Shown: positions 1 to 9,059, numbered from the stretch's first letter. The stretch is DNA of 64,000 nucleotides from Geminisphaera colitermitum TAV2 (GCF_000171235.2 NZ_ABEA03000040.1:26412-90411); one strand, 5' to 3'. Translations and numbers: made by a program. The notes: a model not told the origin generated them from the sequence alone.

Positions 1-1063
1 ACGTCGCACCCTTTTCCCAGCCATCGTCCAACTGCACGACCTCGACGCCCAGCGCCCGCGCCGCCGCGATTTCCTCCAACATAAATGCCTCGCTGATCCG
101 ATCGCCCCGCCCACGGTCGCCCCATGTATTGGACAACAGAATACCATCGCGCCCGGGAATCCACTCGTGCAAAGCCCGCTGGAACTCGTGCAACGCCGCC
201 GTTGCCCCCGCCTGTCCGCCCGCATACGCCACCCGGGCCAGCGCGTATCCACCGGGAAATGCCGACGCGGTCAGCGCGCCGTTGTGAAATGCAAACGAGA
301 AATCCGCCGCCGCGCTCCAGGCATCGCGCACATGGCGTAGTGGCGCGAGCAATACCCAGCAAAAACCTTCCGCGCCCGCGCCCATGTCCGTTGCAGGATC
401 TTCGACGAGCACAAGATTGGTTTTCAGCGCGAGCGGACGTTCCGATGGATGCATCATCCATTCGCGCACGGCGGTGAAATTGGAGTAATGATCCGTCTGG
501 TCCATGAACTGCACATCGCGCACCAACACATGCGAAGAACGCAAAGCCACCGGCGTCAGATTCCCCGCCTCCGTGCCTGCGCCTTTGTGCGAAGCGACAC
601 CATCGGCCTCGATGCCATCCGCCTTGGGTTCTGCGACCGACGATGCCTCCTCGGCCTTTGTCTGTGCTTCCGAGGAAGACACCTGCATCACCGCACCCGC
701 CACGTTTGGGAATATCTGGAATTGATAACTCCGCCACGCATTCGCATCGGAGTTTTCCAAGCGCAGCCCGGCCAGCAACGCCTCCGTCTCACACGCACAG
801 ACTCGCCCCGGCGCGGATGTAAATTGCGCCCGCCACGACGAGGTCGCAGCATTCGGTGCATCCGGTGTATCCGTTTTTTCTGACACCTTCGCCGGTGCAA
901 TCCACCCCCCCCCCCCCCCCTCCCCGGTCGCGCCCTTGCGCTGGAACGACAACAGGCGCAAGCGTCCGTCGTTTTCGGACTGCCAGCTCTCGGTGAAGAG
1001 AGCATTGCCAATGGTGAGAACGCCGGCATCCCAGCGTGCAAAACAAGAGGAGAGAGGGTTCAT
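1..1063 (-). CDS. GH36-type alpha-galactosidase, 5' part (runs off the window)
   Basis: The reading frame is open from an ATG at 1063 to the left edge, giving about 354 N-terminal residues; the rest of the catalytic domain lies outside. The last visible part reads LLSNTWGDRGRG, then EAFMLEEI and VVQLDDGW, which is the start of the (beta/alpha)8 barrel of GH36 melibiase/raffinose-synthase-like enzymes. The residues before it form the usual N-terminal beta-sandwich (for example DQTDHYSNF and REWMMHPSERP). Such enzymes remove alpha-galactosyl groups from oligosaccharides. I see no signal peptide, so it is probably cytoplasmic. A G16 tract on the coding strand (905-920) is read in frame as a run of five Gly near residue 48; a one-base change would truncate the protein. 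It is divergent from the TatD gene. Confident on family class, less on substrate. Confidence 0.8.
   Translation of the reverse strand, partial: MNPLSSCFARWDAGVLTIGNALFTESWQSENDGRLRLLSFQRKGATGEGGGGGWIAPAKVSEKTDTPDAPNAATSSWRAQFTSAPGRVCACETEALLAGLRLENSDANAWRSYQFQIFPNVAGAVMQVSSSEAQTKAEEASSVAEPKADGIEADGVASHKGAGTEAGNLTPVALRSSHVLVRDVQFMDQTDHYSNFTAVREWMMHPSERPLALKTNLVLVEDPATDMGAGAEGFCWVLLAPLRHVRDAWSAAADFSFAFHNGALTASAFPGGYALARVAYAGGQAGATAALHEFQRALHEWIPGRDGILLSNTWGDRGRGDRISEAFMLEEIAAARALGVEVVQLDDGWEKGAT
905..920. repeat. C16 homopolymer (G16 on coding strand) inside GH36 gene
   Basis: Sixteen consecutive C on the + strand, followed by T and four more C. It is read as Gly codons by the minus-strand alpha-galactosidase gene, and the frame is intact at this length. 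Confidence 0.9.
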
Positions 1064-1130
1064 GCGGAATAAACGGTAAAATCAGAGAACAGTGTTCACG
1101 GCGTGCCGTTCACTGTCCACAATCTACTTT

Positions 1131-1973
1131 ATGTATTACGACGCGCACAATCACCTGCAGGACGACTGGCTTGCTCCGCACCTCGACCGCATTGAGACTG
1201 CGCTCGCAGCCCTGCCGCTCGGCTGTGCCGTCGTCAACGGCACCTGCGAAGCCGACTGGCCCCGCGTCGCCGCACTCGCCCGCCGTTACCCTTGGGTGCG
1301 TCCCAGTTACGGTCTGCACCCGTGGCACGCGGGCAACCGTTCGCCGGACTGGTTTCGCACGCTCAAAACCTTTCTCGACGCCGACCCGCGCGCCGTCGTG
1401 GGCGAGATCGGCATTGACCGCTGGATACTCGACAGCGCCCGTCCCGACGATCCCCGCCTTGCCGGACTGCGCCGCGCGCCGCTTGCCGAGCAGGGCGAGG
1501 TCATGCTCAAGCAACTCGCTCTCGCCTGCGATTGTGAACAAAATCGCCCCGTCACGATCCACTGTCTGCAAGCCTGGGGTGCGCTCGAAGGCGTGCTGCG
1601 CCACGTTGCCCTGCCTGCGTGCGGCTTCCTGCTCCACGCCTACGGCGGCCCCGCCGAGATGATCAAAACTTTCGCCGACCGCGGCGCATATTTTTCGTTC
1701 AACGGCTCTTTTCTCGATCCGCGCAAGGAACGCCAGCGCGCCGTCTTCAAGTCCGTGCCATTCGATCGCCTCCTCATCGAAACCGACGCTCCGGCCATGC
1801 CGATGCCGGTCTTGTGGCGCACGCACAAACTCCCCCATGCCGCCGATGGCACTCCGGTCAACCACCCCGCCAACATCGAAGCCACCTACGCCGGCCTCGC
1901 CGCCCTGCTCGGCATTCCGCTCGAAAAACTCGCTGCGCAGGTCCGCGAAAATTTTGAGCGATTGTTTGGCTGA
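1131..1973 (+). CDS. TatD-family metal-dependent hydrolase
   Basis: 280 aa. Starting at 1131 the protein begins MYYDAHNHLQ, placing the metal-binding HxH at the very N-terminus as in TatD proteins; the longer open frame from 1092 adds 13 unrelated residues. Other family signatures are GEIGID (metal-bridging Glu), TIHCLQAW, LHAYGG and LLIETDAP (metal Asp), followed by the C-terminal NHPANI and VRENFERLF typical of TatD. Members are divalent-metal phosphoesterases/deoxyribonucleases of the amidohydrolase superfamily acting in the cytoplasm; the exact substrate cannot be told. It is divergent from the GH36 gene and convergent with the regulator at 2022-3254. Confidence 0.85.
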   Translation: MYYDAHNHLQDDWLAPHLDRIETALAALPLGCAVVNGTCEADWPRVAALARRYPWVRPSYGLHPWHAGNRSPDWFRTLKTFLDADPRAVVGEIGIDRWILDSARPDDPRLAGLRRAPLAEQGEVMLKQLALACDCEQNRPVTIHCLQAWGALEGVLRHVALPACGFLLHAYGGPAEMIKTFADRGAYFSFNGSFLDPRKERQRAVFKSVPFDRLLIETDAPAMPMPVLWRTHKLPHAADGTPVNHPANIEATYAGLAALLGIPLEKLAAQVRENFERLFG

Positions 1974-2021
1974 TCGGCCTTTCCCTCTCACATCAAAATC
2001 GTTGCGCCGTTGCGGGAAATT

Positions 2022-3254
2022 TCACGGTGGAGGTCCGAGGCTGGCGTGGGGGTGGAACTCAGGGAAAATTCTCACGGTTGTGCGCGTGATTTTGCGACCG
2101 GAAAGGCTGGCAAGAATGAGCCGGAAAACCGCCCTCGCCAATTTGTCCGGAGAACGATGGTAGCGGGCAGGTGCGGGCGTCACAAAATCGAGCGCCGCAT
2201 CTTCATCGCGGCTGATGAGAGAAATATCCTGCGGGATGCGCAGCCCGCGGCTGTGCAAGTAGGTCAGGACCGCAACCGTGTGCAGGCCGCGACATGAAAA
2301 AATGCCGGTCGGTCGCGGTTCTAGCGCAAGCAAGTGATCCACGCTGGCGCGAATGCCATCAGGCGTGCTGTCGTGGCGGATGATATCAACTTGCACCGAC
2401 GCTTGCTCGTGTTGCGCGACGACAGCGGCGGCGGGAGGGGGGGGGGGGGGAGGAGAGAAGGAGCCACTTGCATTGGCATTCATTGATCCTGCGCGAAAAC
2501 CGTCTTCGGTCATGCTATCACCGGCGAGGCCAAGGCGAGGCATGAGGAGCGCGATGCGGCGGTGTCCAAGTCGGCGCAAGGTGTGCGCGGCGTGACGTGC
2601 GGTGGCGTGGTTGTCGAGATCGACCGAGAGACTGGCCTCGGCGTGGTAGGCGGAACCAAAAACGATGTGGGGAAGTTTTTGCGCGAGGAACCATTCTTGT
2701 ATTGTCCGCGTGGATGACCACAGCAGCCACACGTCCGCAGCGACTTCGGCAGTGAGACGCGCGAGCGCACTAGCGACATCCTGCGCGTAACATGAGGGAC
2801 GGACTTCGATGGAAAATGTCATGCCGCGTCGGGCGAGCAGCTCGCGCAAGCTCTCCAGTTGCAGCACGACGAAGGGGTCGATTTTTTCCACGGGTCGTGG
2901 CGAAATCATCACGACAACAGGTTGTCTCGCAGTGGTGCTGGAATGTGAACGGCGAGCGGGACGCGTCACGATTTCGCGTCGCAAGCCGTGCGCGGTGCGC
3001 AGGCGGCCTTGTTTTTCGAGTTCGGCGAGTGCGGCGCGAAGCGTGGGACGGCTGACTTGAAAAAGGGTTGCGAGCTGGCGTTCGCCTGGGAGCTGTTTCG
3101 TCCAGCGTCCGCACTGGAGTTCGTCGGAAATTTTTTGTGCGACGAGCGCAGCCAGTGACGCGCGATTCACAGCCAGCGAATTAGCGTTTGCCCCCCCCGG
3201 GGGGGGGGGGGGGGAGGAGGACTGTCTGGTTGCTCGCCGGGGCATGACTGCCAT
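2022..3254 (-). CDS. GntR-type HTH fused to LacI/PBP1-type sugar-binding domain (transcriptional regulator)
   Basis: 410 aa. Residues about 30-95 form a GntR winged helix (AALVAQKISDEL, LPGERQLATLFQVSRPTLRAAL, LEKQGRL), and the rest is a LacI/periplasmic-binding-protein effector domain (HTLRRLGHRRIALLMP; GIFSCRGLHTVAVL; ISLISRDED). This AraR-like architecture usually makes a sugar-responsive repressor. The two domains and the N-terminus carry proline runs encoded by homopolymers: C16G8 on the coding strand at 3191-3214 (PPPPPGG near residue 15) and C14 at 2437-2450 (seven Pro). These lie in linkers, so they may be tolerated, but any length change shifts the frame. Its target is unknown; the GH39 operon at 4.1-10.6 kb is the nearest sugar locus on the same strand. 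Confidence 0.8.
   Translation of the reverse strand: MAVMPRRATRQSSSPPPPPGGANANSLAVNRASLAALVAQKISDELQCGRWTKQLPGERQLATLFQVSRPTLRAALAELEKQGRLRTAHGLRREIVTRPARRSHSSTTARQPVVVMISPRPVEKIDPFVVLQLESLRELLARRGMTFSIEVRPSCYAQDVASALARLTAEVAADVWLLWSSTRTIQEWFLAQKLPHIVFGSAYHAEASLSVDLDNHATARHAAHTLRRLGHRRIALLMPRLGLAGDSMTEDGFRAGSMNANASGSFSPPPPPPPAAAVVAQHEQASVQVDIIRHDSTPDGIRASVDHLLALEPRPTGIFSCRGLHTVAVLTYLHSRGLRIPQDISLISRDEDAALDFVTPAPARYHRSPDKLARAVFRLILASLSGRKITRTTVRIFPEFHPHASLGPPP
3191..3214. repeat. C8G16 homopolymer pair
   Basis: Eight C directly followed by sixteen G, lying inside the N-terminal codons of the GntR/LacI regulator. The two tracts could form a perfect G:C hairpin stem without a loop. Confidence 0.9.
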
Positions 3255-3392
3255 CGGTCTGGCTTTGCTGGCGTGGCGTCAATGCTGTTCAGCCAAGACC
3301 AACCGCGAAAGGTCGCAGATAAATCTAAAAACCGTAGTTGAAACCACGGATTTCACAGATGAACACCGATTACCAATGCATTGTGAATCTCC

Positions 3393-4084
3393 AGAGCATT
3401 TTCAAAAAATCGGTAGTCATACCTATCTGGTAGGGAGGCCTTTGTGCCCTCTGCCGAGGGCAGCCCTTCGGGCCATCGCCTTCGGCGATGCCATCTGCGC
3501 GCTGCTGCGCTCCGTCCGAGGCCTCCGCCGTGCGTGGTTTTTGGGTAACGAAACTCATAGGGGTGGTTCTAAAAATCAGAAATTACACAGAGGTCACAGA
3601 GAAGGCACAGAGTTTAGGGAGGACAAAACGACTTTGCTCCTTTTTTCGTAAAAATATTATTTTATTTATAATAAATGAATTACAGAGACATTCATGGTTC
3701 TTCGACGTTTTCGGTGGATAGACGAGAGGTGGCGCGGCAGCGCCCGTAGCGCAGGCATCTTGCCTGCAATCCAAATAGATTGCGCGAAGCGCGGTGACAT
3801 TTGCTGCGTTTAGTTTTGGGAAGCAGCGCTTCGCGCCATCGACTCGATGGCAGGCAAGATGCCTGCGCTACGGGCGCTACCGCGCCAACTCCCGTTATAT
3901 CAACTTATCGAGTTTCCACTGAAAACGTCGAAGAACCACATTCATTCGCGAGAAAAATGTCCTTCCACCGGACAGGCCTCCCCAAACTCTGTGCCTCCTC
4001 TGTGTAATTTTTAGAAGTTCCCATAGGTAGTTGGAGCGTGGTTACGGAGGACTCGGAGAGGCCTCCCTACCGTTAAGACAACGA
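3393..4084. repeat. Nested inverted-repeat (MITE-like) complex, no genes
   Basis: This fills the gap between the regulator and the GH39 operon. The outer layer is a degenerate copy of the palindromic element also seen at 13848-13987 and 38236-38375 (arms 3429-3440 and 4060-4071). It is split by a 460-bp insertion at 3562-4021 that is flanked by a 6-bp direct repeat CATAGG (3556-3561 and 4022-4027), consistent with a target duplication; the insertion has its own terminal inverted repeat (TTCTAAAAAT at the left, ATTTTTAGAA at the right). Inside it are further inverted arms around 3695-3718 / 3914-3938, then 3731-3767 / 3851-3887 (36 of 37 bases pair), then 3782-3792 / 3826-3836. No plausible coding sequence lies here. 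Confidence 0.8.
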
Positions 4085-4095
4085 CGCGGTTGAGG

Positions 4096-6057
4096 TCACT
4101 GCCAATACACGTTGACCGAGTGCGGTTCCAGACGCAGGGGACGCGTTAAATCGGCAGGACGGGCGGCGTAATGGCCGGCTTCGTTGATCGTGGCATTTTG
4201 CCAGACTGCGGGAGGCACTGCCGAGGGCGAGTGGGCTTGCTGGAGTGTCACGGTTTGCACAGCGGCGGTGCGGTTGACGAGGATGAGGGTGCGTGGAGGG
4301 TTTGTTGTTTTTGTATCCGAAGCGTCGTTACGCGTGGCGAATGAAACGACGGCACGGGGGGCGCTTGTCTCGGTGGCGACGATGGTGCCGGTGAGGAGTG
4401 TATTGAAATAATGATACACGTGGGCGGCGGGACGAAGGCGGGATTGGTTGTCCATCTTGCCGTACACGCCATCGCGATCATTCCATGCGTTGGCCGCAGT
4501 CATGTCGGCGACTTGCGCAAAGGCGATCATCGCAAGGGCGTCAAACACGGCACCTTTGTGGTCGGTCATGCGAGTGTCCTTGATACGCCAGTTGTAACAG
4601 ATGTTGTATTCGTTGAGATGGATTTCCAAGGGACGAGCGGGAGCTTTTCCGTTCGATGGAAAACGGGCGGGGAGGATTTTTTTGAGGCGGCGAATCACGT
4701 CGGCGGTGTCCTCTGCCATGACTGTGGTTTTGTCATAGATGACTTGGTCGGGATCGTCCGCGTTGCCAGAGGCGTAGTGGTGAAAGGAGAGGAAATCGAG
4801 TTGGTCGGCAGCGAGGCGGGCGAATTTGACAAGGGGTTCGGTGGGGAGCGGATTGCAGGCGGCGGGACCGCCGATTTTGATGGTGGGGTCCACGGCGCGC
4901 ATGGCGGCAGCGGCGGCGTTGTAGAGGGTGGCAAGGGCAGCGACGTCGGGTTGCTTGCCCTCCGCTGGTTTGCGCCAGTAGGCGAAGTCTCTTTCGTTGG
5001 TTACTTCCCAATAGCGAACGGCGAATTTTTGGTCGATGTTGACGAAGCGCACGAGGTCGGCGCAGAGGCGGGCGAAACGGTCAATTTTGTCGGAGTCGAG
5101 GCGTCGGTCTTGGTCGGTGTCGTAGTCGGCGGGCCAGGAGTTGATGTTGATCATGCGATCGGTGCCGGGCGGCGGCACACCTGCGCGGAGTGAGGCGGCG
5201 ATTTGTTCGTATTTCCAATCGTCGGTGGCGGGGTCGTACCAGGTGCGGACGAGTCCGGCGTTGTGAAGACGCAAGAGTCGGGGGGCCATGTAAGCCATGC
5301 CGTCGTGCCAGCGGGGATCGGATTGGGCGGCGAGGCTGCTGGCTCGGAAATTGTTGAGCGAAAAAAGGCGCGGTTCCACGGGTCCGCGCCTCTTGTTCCA
5401 GTCGATGCTGACGGTGGCTTCGCCGGGGTCGGTGGATTCGGGCGCGAGCGTCGCGCCAGTGGCGCGTGCAACCGCGGCGGCGGCATCGGGTGCGTCTGTG
5501 GTGAGGTCAGTTTTGGTGGCGGCAGCGCGGGGGGGGGGGGAGGAGGACGGGACGCCGGGCGGAGTCCAAGCTGCGTCGGTCGTGATGACAATGGCATCAA
5601 GGCCACTCTTTTCATCGAACTTGGTGTCGCATTGAAAGATCACGGTGGAGCCGAGTTGGGAGCGTTCAAATGTTCCTGCCTTGCGCCACGCGAATGCGGA
5701 GGGATTGCGGGTCCAGTTCCAAGGGAACTCCGTCATTTTGGCGGCGCCGTCCGGCTTGGTTTTCATCTGAATCGCCAGTCCCCGATAACGTATCCACACA
5801 TGCAGCGTGTTGCCACCGGATGGAACGGCGGCGCGGGCCAAGACTTGGTAAGCTTTGGTGACTCCGACATAGCGACCCGTGATGGCCGTCGGGTCCTCCC
5901 GAATGACAGGAGCCTTGTCGATAACTGCCGCGCCGAAAACAGCCGTGGTGTCTTTGTCCGGCACCGAAGGGGGTTCAATGGCCTGGGCGCTTGCGGTTCC
6001 GCACAAAGCAATGGCTAGAAAACTCGTAATGGAAAATAGAATACGGATGGGGGACAT
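4096..6057 (-). CDS. Secreted clan GH-A (GH39-like) glycoside hydrolase with N-terminal extra domain
   Basis: 653 aa. A signal peptide is visible (RILFSITSFLAIALCG, then TASAQA). Residues about 30-190 form an extra, probably beta-sandwich domain absent from the two paralogues upstream. The catalytic part starts near residue 210 with the shared block DPGEATVSIDWN. YWEVTNERD (Glu355) is the expected acid/base and HLNEYNIC (Glu483) the nucleophile of a clan GH-A retaining enzyme; FHHYASGN is another shared block. A GH39-type beta-xylosidase or related activity is likely, but GH51/GH5-like activity cannot be excluded. A C12 tract on the coding strand (5529-5540) encodes the Pro run near residue 175. 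It is the last gene of a four-gene minus-strand operon, 43 bp after its paralogue. Confidence 0.75.
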   Translation of the reverse strand: MSPIRILFSITSFLAIALCGTASAQAIEPPSVPDKDTTAVFGAAVIDKAPVIREDPTAITGRYVGVTKAYQVLARAAVPSGGNTLHVWIRYRGLAIQMKTKPDGAAKMTEFPWNWTRNPSAFAWRKAGTFERSQLGSTVIFQCDTKFDEKSGLDAIVITTDAAWTPPGVPSSSPPPRAAATKTDLTTDAPDAAAAVARATGATLAPESTDPGEATVSIDWNKRRGPVEPRLFSLNNFRASSLAAQSDPRWHDGMAYMAPRLLRLHNAGLVRTWYDPATDDWKYEQIAASLRAGVPPPGTDRMININSWPADYDTDQDRRLDSDKIDRFARLCADLVRFVNIDQKFAVRYWEVTNERDFAYWRKPAEGKQPDVAALATLYNAAAAAMRAVDPTIKIGGPAACNPLPTEPLVKFARLAADQLDFLSFHHYASGNADDPDQVIYDKTTVMAEDTADVIRRLKKILPARFPSNGKAPARPLEIHLNEYNICYNWRIKDTRMTDHKGAVFDALAMIAFAQVADMTAANAWNDRDGVYGKMDNQSRLRPAAHVYHYFNTLLTGTIVATETSAPRAVVSFATRNDASDTKTTNPPRTLILVNRTAAVQTVTLQQAHSPSAVPPAVWQNATINEAGHYAARPADLTRPLRLEPHSVNVYWQ

Positions 6058-6100
6058 GGCAAGAGTTGGGTTGGTTTTCAGGTGGAGAGGAATGGATGCG

Positions 6101-7567
6101 TTAATTGAGCCAATAAAAATTCACGCTGTGCGGAGCGAGCGTAACGGGAGCGGAGAAGGGCGAGGCGGGAGCGGGAGTGGCGGGAGCAGCGGGGCGGGGA
6201 CCGCCGGCGTCGATGACGGCGACTTGCCAAGAGCCAGAGCCAGTCCGCGCAGGCGACTCGGTGAGCGTGACGGTTTGTTTTCCATTGGTGCGGTTGACCA
6301 ACACGAAGGCGGGGCGGCCTTCGTTGCCGTCGGCAATGGCGAAGGGCACCACGGCTTTGTCCGCGCTTGAGGTGGCGGCGGCGGGGCGACCGGAAAGAAG
6401 TGTATTGAAATAATGATACACGTAGGCACCGGGGCGGAGGTTACCCAAGGCGTCCATCTTGCCATAGAAGGGTTCCATGGAATTCCAAGCGTTGGTGGCA
6501 GTGAGGCCGGGGACTCGTGTGTAGGCGATGAGGGAGAGGGCGTCGAAGACCGCGCCTTTGTGATTGATCATGCGGGGCTCGGGTTTGCGCCAGCTGTAGC
6601 AGATGTTGAATTCGTTGAGGTGAACTTCGAAGTCCTTGCCGGGGAGCGCGGCGTGCAGGCGGCGAATGAGTTCCCCGGCGTCGTCGGCCATGACGAGCGC
6701 TTTTTCGTAAATGACTTGGTCGGGATCGCTGCTGTTGCCGGTGGCGTAGTGGTGGAAGGAAAAGAAATCGAGATTGTCGCGGGTGAGCCGGGCGAACTCG
6801 ACCAGCGGTTCCATAGGCAAGGGGCTGCAGGCAGCGGGGCCGCCGACTTTGACAGTAGGATCGACGGCACGGATTGCAGCGGCAGTCGTGTTGTGGATGC
6901 GGGCGAGAGCAGCGACGTCGGGCTTGTTGCCGTTGCGGGGTTTGCGCCAATAGGGCATGTCCTTCTCGTTGGTGATTTCCCAATAGTGGATGCCGACCTT
7001 CATCTCGATATTCACGAATCGAACGAGGTCGGCGTAGAGGCGGGCAAAGTCATCAACGCGGTCGGGGTCGAGGCGTCCGTCTCCGTCGGCGTCGTAGGAG
7101 GCGGGCCAGATGTTGACGTTGTGCATGCGAAGCGTGCCGGGGGGGGGACGGCTTGCCTCGAAGGTGGCGCGGACTTTTGCGTAATCCCAAGTGCCGGTGG
7201 ATTCGTCGAACAAGTAACGAGCGAGGGAGGAGCTGTGGTGGCGGAGGAGCGGCGGCTTCATGAGGGCGATGCCAGCCGCCCAAGGGCGATCGTCGTCACG
7301 GCGTTTGTAACCGTTCATTGAATACAGGAGCGGGGGGACGCGTTCGCCGATGCGGTTCCAGTCGATCGAGACCGTGGCCTCGCCGGGTTCGGAGGTTTCC
7401 TCAATCACGGCGACTTTCGCACGCACGGTGGCGTTGGCGGCGTCGGGCTCGTCGGGATTGAGCTGCGGCTGCGACGCGACGGCGGGAGCGGCGGCGCGCA
7501 GGACCGAGGTCAGGAGGCAAAGGCCGACGAACGCGACCGTGTTACAGGGGAACGAAAAACGTGTCAT
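6101..7567 (-). CDS. Secreted GH39-like glycoside hydrolase (paralogue 2)
   Basis: 488 aa with an N-terminal signal (VAFVGLCLLTSVLRAAA). It lacks the extra N-terminal domain of the downstream paralogue. YWEITNEKD puts the acid/base at Glu201 and EVHLNEFN the nucleophile at Glu319. It is very similar throughout to the next gene upstream (7583-9040), with long identical blocks such as DPDRVDDFARLYADLVRF, so they are a recent tandem duplication. A short coding-strand C9 tract (7139-7147) encodes the RPPPG turn present in all three copies. The C-terminus ends in HSVNFYWLN, again shared. Substrate unknown; xylo- or arabino-configured oligosaccharides are plausible for the family. Confidence 0.75.
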   Translation of the reverse strand: MTRFSFPCNTVAFVGLCLLTSVLRAAAPAVASQPQLNPDEPDAANATVRAKVAVIEETSEPGEATVSIDWNRIGERVPPLLYSMNGYKRRDDDRPWAAGIALMKPPLLRHHSSSLARYLFDESTGTWDYAKVRATFEASRPPPGTLRMHNVNIWPASYDADGDGRLDPDRVDDFARLYADLVRFVNIEMKVGIHYWEITNEKDMPYWRKPRNGNKPDVAALARIHNTTAAAIRAVDPTVKVGGPAACSPLPMEPLVEFARLTRDNLDFFSFHHYATGNSSDPDQVIYEKALVMADDAGELIRRLHAALPGKDFEVHLNEFNICYSWRKPEPRMINHKGAVFDALSLIAYTRVPGLTATNAWNSMEPFYGKMDALGNLRPGAYVYHYFNTLLSGRPAAATSSADKAVVPFAIADGNEGRPAFVLVNRTNGKQTVTLTESPARTGSGSWQVAVIDAGGPRPAAPATPAPASPFSAPVTLAPHSVNFYWLN

Positions 7568-7582
7568 GAGCAGGGAGCGGCG

Positions 7583-9040
7583 TCAGTCCAGCCAATAGAA
7601 ATTCACGCTGTGCGGAGCGAGCGTGACGGGAGCAGAGAAGGGCGAGGCGGGAGCGGCGGGGTGGGGACCGCCAGCGTCGATGACGGCAACCTGCCAAGAA
7701 CTAGAGCCGGTCCGCTCGGGCGATTCGGTGAGCGTGACGGTTTGTTTTCCATTGGTGCGATTGACCAGCACGAAGGCGGGGCGGCCTTCGTGTCCGTCGG
7801 CGATGGCGAAGGGCACCACGGCTTTGTCCGCGCTCGAGGTGGCGGCGGCGGGGCGTCCGGAAAGGAGTGTATTGAAATAATGATACACGTAGGCGCCGGG
7901 GCGGAGGTTGCCCCGCTGGTCCATCTTGCCATAGACGCGGTCCATGGCGGCCCAGGCGTTGGTGGCGGTGAGGCCGGGGACGCGTGTGTAGGCGATGAGG
8001 GAAAGGGCATCGAAAACCGCGCCTTTGTGGTCGCGCATGCGCAGTTCGGGCACACGCCAGCTATAGCAAATGTTGAATTCGTTGAGGTGATATTCGATGA
8101 CCTTGCCCTGCATCACGGCGTCGATCCGGCGGATGAGATTTCTGGCGTCGTCGGCCATGACGAAGGCTTTTTCGTAGATGGTCTGGTCGGGTTCGTTGCT
8201 GTTGCCGGTGGCGTAGTGGTGGAAGGAGAAGAAATCGAGGTTGTCGCGGGTGAGCCGGGCGAACTCGACCAGCGGTCCCTTGGGCAGGGGACTGCAAGCG
8301 GCGGGGCCACCGATTTTGACGGTGGGATCGACGGCGCGGATGGCGGCGGCAGTCGTGTTGTGGATGCGGGCGAGAGCGGCGACGTCGGGCTTGTTTTCTT
8401 TGCGGGGTTTGCGCCAGTAGGGCATGTCTTTCTCGTTGGTGATTTCCCAATAGCGGATGCCTGCCTTCATCTCGATGTTCACGAAGCGAACGAGGTCGGC
8501 GTAGAGGCGGGCAAAGTCGTCAACGCGGTCGGGGTCGAGGCGACCGTCCTGGTCGGCGTCGTAGGAAACGGGCCAGATGTTGACGTTGTGCATGCGAAGC
8601 GTGCCGGGGGGGGGGCGGCTCGCCTCAACGAAGGCGCGCACTTTCGCGTAATCCCAAGTGACGCCCGTTGGGGTGTCGATGAACCAGGAGCGCGCGAGGG
8701 AGGAACTGTGGTGGCGGAGGAGCGGCGGCTTCATGAAGGCCATGCCGGCGTTCCACGCGGGGTCGGGCTGGCGTCGAAGGCCGTTGAGCGAATACAGGAG
8801 GGGGGAAACGCGTTCGCTGGTTTTGCTCCAGTTGATCGTGACTGTGGCCTCGCCGGGTTCGGAGGTCTCTTCGATCACGGCGATTTCCGCCCGCACGGTG
8901 GCATTCGCGGCGTCTGGTTCGTCGGCATTGAGCTGCGGCTGCGGCGCGGGTTGGGCGGGTTGGCGGGGGGGGGGGGAGGCGGTGGCGAGGCAGGCGAGCA
9001 GGCCTGCCGTCGCCGCGAGGAGGAGGCGGGGGAAGATCAT
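7583..9040 (-). CDS. Secreted GH39-like glycoside hydrolase (paralogue 3)
   Basis: 485 aa. The open frame extends to 9514 but its first 158 codons are an out-of-frame reading of the neighbouring PEP-CTERM gene; the ATG at 9040 gives a proper signal peptide (MIFPRLLLAATAGLLACLATA) followed by a Pro-rich linker encoded by a C12 tract (8965-8976). Catalytic residues are Glu203 (EITNEKD) and the Glu of YHLNEFNIC. It sits 19 bp after the PEP-CTERM gene and 15 bp before paralogue 2, so the three enzymes and the PEP-CTERM protein are almost certainly co-transcribed. A second tract, C10 at 8606-8615, encodes the RPPPG turn. Confidence 0.75.
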   Translation of the reverse strand: MIFPRLLLAATAGLLACLATASPPPRQPAQPAPQPQLNADEPDAANATVRAEIAVIEETSEPGEATVTINWSKTSERVSPLLYSLNGLRRQPDPAWNAGMAFMKPPLLRHHSSSLARSWFIDTPTGVTWDYAKVRAFVEASRPPPGTLRMHNVNIWPVSYDADQDGRLDPDRVDDFARLYADLVRFVNIEMKAGIRYWEITNEKDMPYWRKPRKENKPDVAALARIHNTTAAAIRAVDPTVKIGGPAACSPLPKGPLVEFARLTRDNLDFFSFHHYATGNSNEPDQTIYEKAFVMADDARNLIRRIDAVMQGKVIEYHLNEFNICYSWRVPELRMRDHKGAVFDALSLIAYTRVPGLTATNAWAAMDRVYGKMDQRGNLRPGAYVYHYFNTLLSGRPAAATSSADKAVVPFAIADGHEGRPAFVLVNRTNGKQTVTLTESPERTGSSSWQVAVIDAGGPHPAAPASPFSAPVTLAPHSVNFYWLD

Positions 9041-9059
9041 GGGATCAATTAAGCCGGGT

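Noticed and set aside
3244..4007. Small open frames in the repeat region, including ones with GRQDACATG
   Set aside because: They are translations of palindromic repeats; the same peptides arise from both strands of the inverted arms.
3393..4084. CRISPR array
   Set aside because: Repeats here are inverted and nested rather than regularly spaced direct repeats; no cas genes are present in the window.
7610..9052. Open frame of 480 codons opposite the GH39-like gene
   Set aside because: Antisense shadow of a clear secreted enzyme; the same shadow appears opposite the two paralogues.
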